DNA from: Anaerolineales bacterium
GTDB lineage: Bacteria; Chloroflexota; Anaerolineae; Anaerolineales; UBA4823
Direction of reading: 5' to 3'
DNA length: 6,356 bases
Assembly (NCBI GenBank): GCA_026415275.1
Contig: JAOAHK010000158.1
Coordinates: forward strand, 1 to 6,356
This document shows, piece by piece, positions 1 to 5,004 of the stretch. The translations under genes and the position numbers were made by a program. Position 1 is the first letter of the stretch, and each line of letters opens with the position of its first letter. The notes below the pieces were generated by a model. It saw only the letters and a program-made list of their open reading frames with translations. It had not been told where the DNA came from and made no database searches.

Positions 1-257
1 GTATAATAGACGAAGTCTTTATAGCGTTTGTTTTCGCCCGTCTTCTCAAAGCCACTGTGCAGATAGCCCAGATCGGCGTCCACATTGACGACGGTCTCGC
101 CGTCTAGCTCCACCACAAGACGCAGCACGCCATGCGTGCTGGGGTGCTGCGGGCCCATGTTGAGCAGCATTGTTTTGCCCTCGATGGCATCTTCCGTCAC
201 TAGGCGGGTAATGCCATCGAGCATACTTTCATCGATATGGGTGTTGATCTCAGGCAT
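1..257 (-). CDS. nuoD: NADH-quinone oxidoreductase subunit D (NuoD, 49 kDa), N-terminal part only
   Basis: This is the peripheral-arm subunit of complex I that, with NuoB, forms the quinone-binding pocket. Only the first 85 codons are present; the gene continues past base 1. Translation from the ATG at 257-255 begins [15 protein letters not shown] and then shows the family's strongly conserved N-terminal block [20 protein letters not shown] (residues about 33-52), followed by [17 protein letters not shown] (about 64-80), equivalent to the GYLH-G-EK motif of the family. The start is supported by an AGGA sequence seven bases upstream of the ATG. It lies 21 bases after the nuoC stop, on the same strand, so it is the fourth gene of the nuo operon. 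NuoC and NuoD are separate proteins here, unlike the fused NuoCD of enterobacteria. The identification is very secure; the rest of the gene cannot be judged. Confidence 0.96.
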   Translation of the reverse strand, partial: MPEINTHIDESMLDGITRLVTEDAIEGKTMLLNMGPQHPSTHGVLRLVVELDGETVVNVDADLGYLHSGFEKTGENKRYKDFVYY

Positions 258-278
258 TGCAAATTCCTACCGTTCTAT

Positions 279-791
279 TTATTCTGTGGCATACCGTTTG
301 CGGGAGTTGATCTCGTCGAAGTTGAAGGTGAACATGATTTCTTCATGTCCCAGCGGATAATCCTTGCGCAAGGGATACCCTTCCCAATCGTGCGGCATCA
401 GGATGCGCCGCAGGTCGGAATGGCCCTCATAGTTGATCCCAAACATATCATAGACTTCGCGTTCGTACCAATTGGCGTTGGGATAGACGCCTTCGATGGT
501 GGGCAAGGAAGGGTTGTTGCCGTTCAACGGCACACGCAGGCAAATCCGCTCGTTGTGCTTGTAGGAATACAGATGATAGACGACGTGAAAACGCGGCGTC
601 TCTTCAGGCCAGTAGTCCACCGCCGTCTCGTCTTCCAACATCTCGAAGTCGAACTCATCGCGCAACATCGTGCAGGCAGCAACAATTTGGTCGGGCTGCA
701 GGAAGACGCTCACCTCGTCGCGAAACTCGCTGGTGGTGGCGCCAAAACGATCAACCAAGGCTTGAACGGTTTTCTCCAAATGCTCACCCAT
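279..791 (-). CDS. nuoC: NADH-quinone oxidoreductase subunit C (NuoC, 30 kDa)
   Basis: A hydrophilic complex I subunit of the connecting module beside NuoB and NuoD. The 170-residue product carries the 30-kDa subunit signature at about residues 108-131: [16 protein letters not shown] followed by HSDLRRIL, then [16 protein letters not shown] at 132-147. The C-terminal [15 protein letters not shown] tail is short, so it is the unfused form and has no NuoD part. Two in-frame ATGs exist, at 806 and 791. I chose 791 because a GAGGGG Shine-Dalgarno sequence (799-804) sits seven bases in front of it, whereas the 806 ATG overlaps that same Shine-Dalgarno sequence and directly abuts the nuoB stop. With this start there are 15 bases between nuoB and nuoC, which suggests coupled translation. 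The alternative start would only add MRGNA to the N terminus. Confidence 0.96.
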   Translation of the reverse strand: MGEHLEKTVQALVDRFGATTSEFRDEVSVFLQPDQIVAACTMLRDEFDFEMLEDETAVDYWPEETPRFHVVYHLYSYKHNERICLRVPLNGNNPSLPTIEGVYPNANWYEREVYDMFGINYEGHSDLRRILMPHDWEGYPLRKDYPLGHEEIMFTFNFDEINSRKRYATE

Positions 792-798
792 AGCGTTG

Positions 799-804
799 CC
801 CCTC
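799..804 (-). promoter_or_regulatory. Shine-Dalgarno sequence fixing the nuoC start
   Basis: GAGGGG on the minus strand, seven bases before the ATG at 791. The competing upstream ATG (804-806) shares a base with it, so a ribosome placed by this site would start at 791. Confidence 0.75.
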
Positions 805-806
805 AT

Positions 807-1289
807 CTATGCCCAATCGCGCAGTTTCTGGTTGCGCACTTTTTCGTGCAGGGTGAGGATGCCGTGGATCAAGCCTTCGGGGCGGGGCGGACAGCCGGCG
901 ACGTAGACATCTACCGGCACCACTTCATCCACACCGGGAACGATGGCGTAATTGTTGAACACTCCACCGCAAGAGGAGCAATCTCCCATAGCGATCACCC
1001 ATTTGGGATCGGGCATTTGGTCATATAAGCGGCGCAAGACGGGCGCCATCTTGCGGCTCACCCGCCCGGCAACGATCATCAAGTCCGATTGGCGCGGGCT
1101 GGCGCGCATCAACTCCATCCCAAAACGGCTCATGTCAAAATTGGCTGCTTGGGCAGCCATCATTTCGATCGCGCAACAAGCCAAGCCGAAAAGCATCGGC
1201 CACATGGCTTTGGTGCGCGCCCAATTGACCACATCTTCCAATTTGGCAGTGACAATCCCCATGTTGCCAAGCTTTTGTTCTACTCCCAT
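807..1289 (-). CDS. nuoB: NADH-quinone oxidoreductase subunit B (NuoB, PSST), N2 cluster subunit
   Basis: NuoB binds the terminal [4Fe-4S] cluster N2, which passes electrons to quinone. The 160-residue product has all four expected ligands: the tandem cysteines C38-C39 in [11 protein letters not shown]104 in MGDCSSCGG and C133 in AGCPPRPEG. Other family blocks are [17 protein letters not shown] (62-78) and [20 protein letters not shown] (117-136). The frame stays open to an ATG at 1400, but that would add 37 residues with no family resemblance that overlap nuoA. The ATG at 1289 gives the usual length and has a strong AAGGAG sequence (1297-1302) seven bases upstream. The start lies within the end of nuoA, giving a 10-base overlap, which points to translational coupling. 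An extra cysteine, C107, is next to the N2 ligand C104; I see no reason to assign it a role. Confidence 0.97.
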   Translation of the reverse strand: MGVEQKLGNMGIVTAKLEDVVNWARTKAMWPMLFGLACCAIEMMAAQAANFDMSRFGMELMRASPRQSDLMIVAGRVSRKMAPVLRRLYDQMPDPKWVIAMGDCSSCGGVFNNYAIVPGVDEVVPVDVYVAGCPPRPEGLIHGILTLHEKVRNQKLRDWA

Positions 1290-1633
1290 TCTAATGCTCC
1301 TTTCTTCCACGCGTACACAAAGGCAATCTCTAAAATACCGGCAAAAATGAGCATCTCCACAAAGCCAAACAACCCCAGTTTGCGAAAAACCACTGCCCAT
1401 GGTACAAAGAAGACCACCTCAATATCGAACAAAATGAACAGAACTGCCACCAGATAGAAGCGCACCGGCATGCGCCGCGTGCCGGGACCGAAGGGGGTCA
1501 TCCCCGACTCGTAGGGTAGGGATTTTCTTTCCGTCGGGCGGCGGGGACCAAAGAGGTGTCCGAGCGCAATGGCGATGGCAGCAACCAAAGTGGACAGGAT
1601 TAATAATACAGCTAAGGGCAGATAATCGCTCAT
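1280..1633 (-). CDS. nuoA: NADH-quinone oxidoreductase subunit A (NuoA, ND3)
   Basis: A small membrane subunit of complex I at the junction of membrane and peripheral arms. The 117-residue product shows three predicted membrane helices (about 6-27, 59-82 and 88-108). The loop after the first helix holds the conserved YESG (41-44), and the second helix carries [17 protein letters not shown] (59-75), whose buried acidic residues D70 and E72 are typical of the family. The ATG at 1633 has an AGGA sequence eight bases upstream. This is the first gene of the nuo cluster: the 245 bases before it are non-coding and contain a good promoter. Its end overlaps the start of nuoB by 10 bases. Length and motif order are normal, and I see nothing missing. 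Confidence 0.96.
   Translation of the reverse strand: MSDYLPLAVLLILSTLVAAIAIALGHLFGPRRPTERKSLPYESGMTPFGPGTRRMPVRFYLVAVLFILFDIEVVFFVPWAVVFRKLGLFGFVEMLIFAGILEIAFVYAWKKGALEWE
1297..1302 (-). promoter_or_regulatory. Shine-Dalgarno sequence fixing the nuoB start
   Basis: AAGGAG on the minus strand, seven bases before the ATG at 1289 and inside the last codons of nuoA. It decides between the 160-residue form and a 197-residue extended form of NuoB in favour of the short one. Confidence 0.85.
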
Positions 1634-1878
1634 CTCAGGAGTCCTTTGGCTTTGGGAAGTAAATTGTTGACCTGAGCGGTAAGTGTATCACAGAGTAGGT
1701 ATGGTGTCAAATTTCACAAAGTGTTAATTTGGGGTGATTTCGCAAATGATTTTTTTCTTAATTCGGGAAATGCTCCGATCCTCAAGCATGAACAGCTTTC
1801 CTGACGATCTTACCAAACGCTGTATGTGTCCGTATACCCCAATACTCATTTTTTGAGCCTATTTCAATCGTGAATTTT
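1634..1878. other. Non-coding gap between the antiporter and nuoA
   Basis: There are 245 bases between the antiporter stop and the nuoA start, both on the minus strand. It holds the nuo promoter and is AT-richer than nuoA and nuoB. No convincing open frame was found. A weak stem on the minus strand (ATGCT/AGCAT, within about 1771-1790) and a short CTCA/TGAG stem just after the antiporter stop (within 1845-1860) lack the U-run of an intrinsic terminator, so the end of the antiporter transcript is not defined. Confidence 0.7.
1682..1710 (-). promoter_or_regulatory. Sigma70-type promoter of the nuo operon, extended -10
   Basis: On the minus strand the consensus -35 TTGACA (1705-1710) is followed by a 17-base spacer and the -10 TACACT (1682-1687), preceded by TGA, which gives an extended -10 (TGnTACACT). 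Transcription would begin near 1675, leaving a leader of about 40 bases before the nuoA ATG at 1633. The exact -35, ideal spacing and position in the only gap before nuoA support the call. I saw no clear operator next to it. Confidence 0.75.
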
Positions 1879-3348
1879 TCATTGGGTGGGCAATTGGTCG
1901 TCTAAATGATATTTTTGTTGGATAGCCACAAAGGATTGATTTTCTGAAAGTGTTAACAGAATATCCTCTGCTTGTAGAATAGTGCTCCCACTTGGCACAA
2001 TGAATTCATTGCCCCGCGCCACCAAGATGACCAAAAAATCATCCGGTAAACCCATTTCAACGATGGATTTCCCCACTGCCGGTGTATGTGGGGGAACATA
2101 CAATTCTTTCAGCTCGCCTTTCAAGCCAGCCATCGGGGTTATTTGAATTGGATACATGCGCATGGTGACAAGGGGAGCGTTGACTTTGAGCCAGCGAGCA
2201 ACAAGAGGAATGCTTGTTCCCTGAAACAAAACTGAAGTTAGAACGACAAAGAAGACAACGTTGAAGATTGTTTCGGCGTTTGAGACCCCGCCAAGCATAG
2301 GAAAGGTAGCGAGTATGATGGGGACTGCACCACGTAACCCAACCCATGACAAAAAGGCTTTCTCCCGCCATGGAACGGGGCTCATTGCCAAGCAGGTAAA
2401 TACACTGATTGGACGAGCGATCAACATGAGGAGTGCGGCGATTAATAACCCGCTTCCCGCTACAGGCACTAAGTGAGAGGGAAAAACCAGCAAACCCAAC
2501 GTGATGAACATGGTGATCTGCATTAACCAAGCTAAACCATCATGAAAGCGCAAAAGTTGTCGTTTATGGATAAAATCATGGTTTCCCGAGACTATACCGC
2601 ACAGATAGACGGCTAAAAAACCATTGCCCCCTAAACGATCCGTGATTCCAAAGGTCAGAAATGCCCAAGCTAAGGTTAAGACCGGATACAAACCGTCATA
2701 TCCCAACCTGATGCGATTGATCAACGGAATCAACAAACGCCCCATTCCTAAACCGATCGCTGCGCCGAGCGTCATTTGGGTCAGGAACAGAGTCACCAAT
2801 TGCAGTGCGGAGGATTGCGGTTGGGTGATTAGGTGAACCATCCCTACCGTCAAAAAGATCGCCATCGGGTCATTGCTGCCCGATTCAAGCTCCAGAAGAG
2901 GGATTAGTTTTCCCTTCAAATTGATTCCCTTCGAACGTAAGACAGCAAAAACAGCCGCAGCATCCGTTGAGGAGATGATCGCTCCCAATAGCAAACTTTC
3001 CAAAATAGAAAAATCGAGTAGATGGCTGATGAAAAAACCGACTACAAGGGCAGTGATCAACACTCCAAAAGTGGATAATAGAATTCCCTCAAGGAGCACT
3101 GATCGCACCGATTTCCACTTGGTATCTAGTCCCCCAGAGAATAAGATGAGTACGAGAGCGATCGCACCGATAAATTGAGCAAGGGCAGGGTCATCGAAAT
3201 AAATTCTGCCAACCCCCTCCGAACCAGCTAGCATACCTAGACCTAAAAAGAGCAATAAAACTGGAATTCCAAAGCGGTCAGAGACCTTGCTAACCAGTAC
3301 GCTTAGCAGCAATAAAATTGCTGCTCCGATCAGCAAGGCTGTATTCAT
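1879..3348 (-). CDS. nhaP2: CPA1 cation/proton antiporter, NhaP2/CvrA type, with RCK_C domain
   Basis: An inner-membrane antiporter that should exchange cytoplasmic K+ (possibly Na+) for external H+. The 489-residue product begins with about twelve or more hydrophobic helices over residues 1-390. CPA1 landmarks are visible: GGLDT (72-76), SSTDAAAVFAVLR (126-138), the core ELESGSNDPMAIF (153-165) with the Asn159-Asp160 pair expected to carry the ion, and WVGLRGAVPI (335-344). Residues about 405-478 form a soluble C-terminal RCK_C (TrkA-C) domain, with GELKELYVPPHTPAVGKSI at 411-429, of the kind that binds nucleotides or other ligands and gates transport. Enteric NhaP2 is longer because of a further CorC/HlyC-like domain; that domain is absent here and the end looks natural. 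The start has only a weak ribosome site (AAGG, 13 bases upstream), and no other Met exists before residue 39. The gene is the upstream neighbour of nuoA on the same strand but is separated by a promoter-containing gap, so it is probably its own unit. Ion specificity cannot be told from sequence. Confidence 0.9.
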   Translation of the reverse strand: MNTALLIGAAILLLLSVLVSKVSDRFGIPVLLLFLGLGMLAGSEGVGRIYFDDPALAQFIGAIALVLILFSGGLDTKWKSVRSVLLEGILLSTFGVLITALVVGFFISHLLDFSILESLLLGAIISSTDAAAVFAVLRSKGINLKGKLIPLLELESGSNDPMAIFLTVGMVHLITQPQSSALQLVTLFLTQMTLGAAIGLGMGRLLIPLINRIRLGYDGLYPVLTLAWAFLTFGITDRLGGNGFLAVYLCGIVSGNHDFIHKRQLLRFHDGLAWLMQITMFITLGLLVFPSHLVPVAGSGLLIAALLMLIARPISVFTCLAMSPVPWREKAFLSWVGLRGAVPIILATFPMLGGVSNAETIFNVVFFVVLTSVLFQGTSIPLVARWLKVNAPLVTMRMYPIQITPMAGLKGELKELYVPPHTPAVGKSIVEMGLPDDFLVILVARGNEFIVPSGSTILQAEDILLTLSENQSFVAIQQKYHLDDQLPTQ

Positions 3349-3366
3349 AAGACAATCTTAACCTTC

Positions 3367-3398
3367 ATAATAATCGACTTCTAAGATGTCGTTATTAT
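3367..3398. repeat. Bulged inverted repeat in the antiporter leader or promoter
   Basis: ATAATAA then a bulged T then CGAC (3367-3378) pairs with GTCG then TTATTAT (3388-3398) across a nine-base loop, giving 11 pairs with one bulge. It ends 18 bases before the antiporter ATG when read on the minus strand, so it could be an operator or an RNA hairpin limiting ribosome access. It also contains overlapping -10-like sequences for both strands: TATAAT on the minus strand (3394-3399) and TATAAA on the plus strand (3396-3401). Confidence 0.5.
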
Positions 3399-3401
3399 AA
3401 A
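3374..3401 (+). promoter_or_regulatory. Possible plus-strand promoter ahead of the structured block
   Basis: TCGACT (3374-3379, four of six to TTGACA), a 16-base spacer and TATAAA (3396-3401, five of six) would start transcription near 3408 and read through the inverted repeats at 3430-3513 towards the terminator-like stem at 3595-3612. It overlaps the antiporter promoter candidate on the opposite strand, so the two would compete. Tentative. Confidence 0.3.
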
Positions 3402-3421
3402 GCCCTTTTGAGGAACGGAAA
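3394..3421 (-). promoter_or_regulatory. Possible promoter of the antiporter
   Basis: A consensus TATAAT lies at 3394-3399 on the minus strand, with a weak -35 TTTCCG (3416-3421, three of six matches) 16 bases away. Transcription would start near 3387, about 39 bases before the antiporter ATG. The -10 is perfect but the -35 is poor, so this is tentative. Confidence 0.35.
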
Positions 3422-3429
3422 TGACGGAG

Positions 3430-3487
3430 CCATGCTTATCGCTACGCTGGTTGTACACCCGAGCCCCGGTCGGCTGGCGATACATGG
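3430..3487. repeat. Long imperfect inverted repeat (13 pairs, two-base bulge)
   Basis: CCATG (3430-3434) pairs with CATGG (3483-3487). After a two-base bulge (CT), TATCGCTA (3437-3444) pairs with TGGCGATA (3475-3482) with one G.U pair. The 30-base apical region can form further short stems: GGT/ACC (3449-3459) or CCGA/TCGG (3459-3473). The structure can fold from either strand. It could be a structured RNA leader, a palindromic dispersed repeat or a remnant of a small non-autonomous element; the sequence alone does not decide. Confidence 0.55.
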
Positions 3488-3491
3488 TAGG

Positions 3492-3513
3492 AGCATCTTA
3501 AGTCTAAGATGCT
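3492..3513. repeat. Perfect 9-bp hairpin with four-base loop
   Basis: AGCATCTTA (3492-3500), loop AGTC, TAAGATGCT (3505-3513). It follows the larger inverted repeat by only four bases, so the two probably act as one unit. No T-run follows on the plus strand (TAGGGTT), and none follows on the minus strand (CCTACC), so it is not a canonical intrinsic terminator in either direction. The arm contains the recurring TAAGAT hexamer. Confidence 0.6.
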
Positions 3514-3594
3514 TAGGGTTACAAGGAACAAAATTGGTTATTTCTTCGTTAACACCTAGAAAGTCATAAGATTTGTTCAGATTAGCAATGAGAT

Positions 3595-3612
3595 CGAGGA
3601 ATCCTCGTTTTT
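3595..3612 (+). terminator. Small intrinsic-terminator-like stem
   Basis: CGAGG (3595-3599), loop AAT, CCTCG (3603-3607), then TTTTT (3608-3612) on the plus strand. The stem is only five pairs but GC-rich and is followed directly by five Ts. No plus-strand gene precedes it in this window, so it would end a short leader or non-coding transcript from the structured block, or it is coincidental. Confidence 0.35.
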
Positions 3613-3697
3613 ATCCTTGTTGTCTAGAGCAGGTGTGTTCTCTAAAGACGATTATTTGGCTTAGCTGGGCCTTTATAACGGGTAATGGCTGCCAAGT

Positions 3698-3703
3698 TAT
3701 AAT
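3698..3703 (+). promoter_or_regulatory. -10 box candidate for the lipoprotein pair
   Basis: A perfect TATAAT 71 bases before the lipoprotein ATG at 3774, giving a transcript start near 3710 and a leader of about 63 bases. The best -35 is TTATAA (3673-3678, three of six, 19-base spacer), which is poor. The region is the only space before the gene, so a promoter is expected here. Confidence 0.4.
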
Positions 3704-3735
3704 ACATTTTAGGAAAAGGACGGATCAAACGCCGC

Positions 3736-3754
3736 AACGAAACAATCTTTCGTT
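3736..3754 (+). repeat. Leader hairpin just before the lipoprotein ribosome site
   Basis: AACGAAA (3736-3742), loop CAATC, TTTCGTT (3748-3754). It ends six bases before the AAGGAG at 3761 and would lie in the mRNA leader. It could influence mRNA stability or initiation; no regulator is implied by the sequence. Confidence 0.45.
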
Positions 3755-3760
3755 TCGGTT

Positions 3761-3766
3761 AAGGAG
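3761..3766 (+). promoter_or_regulatory. Shine-Dalgarno sequence fixing the first lipoprotein start
   Basis: AAGGAG seven bases before the ATG at 3774. The frame stays open upstream to an ATG at 3573, but that start has no such site and would bury the lipoprotein signal peptide, so 3774 is chosen. Confidence 0.85.
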
Positions 3767-3773
3767 AGAGAAG

Positions 3774-4985
3774 ATGAAATGGCAAAATCAAGGGATAATC
3801 CGACTGGTCGCCAGCCTTTGCTTACTTATCTTGGCTGGTTGTAATTTGCCCAGCTTGCAAAAAGAAACACCGGCTCCTCAGCATCTAGCGCCGACAATGA
3901 CATCTGAAGCAGTGCAAATCTTGTTGATGACTCAGATAGCGGGCACCTTAGCTCCTCCTACAGCCACCGTCTTACCAGCCCCTTCACCAACGATACCGAG
4001 TCAACCGCAAGCGACCTCCACTGCAACATTGCCGCCTACTCCACGCGGTGACCTTTGCCGCGATCAAGCTGAATTTGTCAAAGATGTGAGTGTTCCGGAT
4101 AACACCACGCTCAAACCCGGTGAGCGTTTCACCAAGACCTGGCGGCTGCGAAACAGCGGGGATTGCACTTGGTCGCCCCAATATGCGCTGATCTTTGTTG
4201 ACGGGGACCGCCTAGAAGCGGCTCTAGAAGTCCCTCTGACAAGTTATGTCAAACCCAACGAGACCGTCGATCTTTCAGTTGAGATGACAGCCCCAAACGA
4301 AAGCGGTCAATATCAGGGGCAATGGATGTTAAGAAGCGCTGATGGCGGTCGTTTTGGCATTGGCGAAAAGGCAGATAAGCCCTTTTGGGTGCGCATTGTC
4401 GTCTCGGAGACGGTCAGCGACTTGAATCTAGGCGCGCCGACTTGGCGAGATCCGTTCAAGAACGCCAACAATTGGTTTCTGTTAGAAACCCCTTATACCG
4501 AATTTAAAGTCAAAGATGGAGCTTTGATCATGGAGGCGTCGCCGGGTGGTGGTGAAGAATGGGGTTTAGCCACCCATGCTGCCATCCAAAATTTCTACAT
4601 GGAAGTCGAGTTTCGCACGGGTGAACAATGTAGTGGAAAGGATCGTTATGGCTTACTCTTTCGAGCACCCAACCCGAATGCCGGTTATGTTTACGGTTTC
4701 TCATGCGAGGGACGTTATCGCATCTATAAATGGGATGGGCGTAACTACAACCCTTTGCAGGAATGGACTGTATCCCCTGCTATCCTAAGTGGTCCGAATC
4801 AAACCAACCGCCTTGGAATTTGGGCAAGCGGCTCAACCCTAAAATTGTATGCTAATAACATTGTGCTAACTGAGCTGCGCGATAGAACCTATCTCAAAGG
4901 ACGGTTTGGCTTGTTCATCGCTGCCGCCGAGTCCGATCCCTTCAAGGTTTTCGTACAAGAGATTGCCTATTGGTTATTGGATTAG
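3774..4985 (+). CDS. Lipoprotein with NBR1-type Ig-like domain and C-terminal lectin-like module
   Basis: A predicted surface lipoprotein of 403 residues; the function is unknown. Residues 1-22 are a signal peptide with lipobox LAGC and Cys23 as the lipidated residue. Then comes a short helix-prone part (MTSEAVQILLMTQIAGTLA, 42-60) and a Thr/Pro-rich stalk (about 61-90). Residues about 95-210 match the Ig-like domain first named from human NBR1 (N_BRCA1_IG): FVKDVSVPDNTTLKPGERFT, KTWRLRNSGDCTW (121-133), KPNETVDLSVEMTAP (160-174) and GQYQGQWMLR (178-187). Cys95 and Cys131 may form a disulfide, since both are also kept in the downstream paralogue. Residues about 222-401 (DPFKNANNWF..., YGLLFRAPNPNAGYVYGFSC, GRFGLFIAAA...) look like a concanavalin-A-like jelly-roll as seen in laminin-G or DUF1080-type proteins, which suggests binding of sugar or another ligand. 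I see no obvious catalytic motif. The next gene follows after 19 bases, so the two are probably co-transcribed. Confidence 0.85.
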   Translation: MKWQNQGIIRLVASLCLLILAGCNLPSLQKETPAPQHLAPTMTSEAVQILLMTQIAGTLAPPTATVLPAPSPTIPSQPQATSTATLPPTPRGDLCRDQAEFVKDVSVPDNTTLKPGERFTKTWRLRNSGDCTWSPQYALIFVDGDRLEAALEVPLTSYVKPNETVDLSVEMTAPNESGQYQGQWMLRSADGGRFGIGEKADKPFWVRIVVSETVSDLNLGAPTWRDPFKNANNWFLLETPYTEFKVKDGALIMEASPGGGEEWGLATHAAIQNFYMEVEFRTGEQCSGKDRYGLLFRAPNPNAGYVYGFSCEGRYRIYKWDGRNYNPLQEWTVSPAILSGPNQTNRLGIWASGSTLKLYANNIVLTELRDRTYLKGRFGLFIAAAESDPFKVFVQEIAYWLLD

Positions 4986-4991
4986 TTACTT

Positions 4992-4997
4992 AGAGGA
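4992..4997 (+). promoter_or_regulatory. Shine-Dalgarno sequence fixing the second lipoprotein start
   Basis: AGAGGA seven bases before the ATG at 5005, within the 19-base gap after the first lipoprotein stop. It favours the short form that begins with a signal peptide. Confidence 0.75.
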
Positions 4998-5004
4998 TGA
5001 GACG

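Larger units (their letters stand above)
3349..3773. other. Divergent intergenic region rich in hairpins
   Basis: These 425 bases separate the minus-strand antiporter from the plus-strand lipoprotein pair, so they must hold both promoters. I see no protein gene with family resemblance. What is visible is a bulged hairpin (3367-3398), a long imperfect inverted repeat (3430-3487), a perfect 9-bp hairpin (3492-3513), a small GC stem with five Ts (3595-3612), a hairpin next to the lipoprotein ribosome site (3736-3754) and five TAAGAT/ATCTTA hexamers (3355, 3382, 3495, 3505, 3567). The block from about 3421 to 3480 is visibly more GC-rich than its flanks, as if of different origin. Confidence 0.8.

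Noticed and set aside
237..1028. Long plus-strand open frame of 263 codons antisense to nuoC and nuoB
   Set aside because: It is opposite two unmistakable genes and reflects their codon bias; its translation has no recognisable family.
1290..1400. Upstream extension of nuoB to an ATG at 1400
   Set aside because: The added 37 residues do not resemble NuoB, lie inside nuoA, and the ATG at 1289 has a strong AAGGAG site at the right distance.
1771..1860. Intrinsic terminator after the antiporter
   Set aside because: The stems on the minus strand are only four to six pairs and none is followed by a U-run.
3430..3487. tRNA or other known small RNA in the large hairpin
   Set aside because: There is no T-loop GGTTCRA, no cloverleaf arms of the right size and no CCA; it does not match the signal recognition particle RNA core either.
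3421..3490. c-di-AMP (ydaO-type) riboswitch, suggested by CCCGAGCCC next to a K+ antiporter gene
   Set aside because: Only a short string resembles the 3' half of that class, on the strand pointing away from the antiporter, and the conserved GGGTGAAT-type 5' half is missing. Infernal against Rfam would settle it.
3573..3773. Upstream extension of the first lipoprotein to an ATG at 3573
   Set aside because: It would bury a clear signal peptide and lipobox behind 67 unrelated residues and run through a likely promoter; the AAGGAG and ATG at 3774 are far better.
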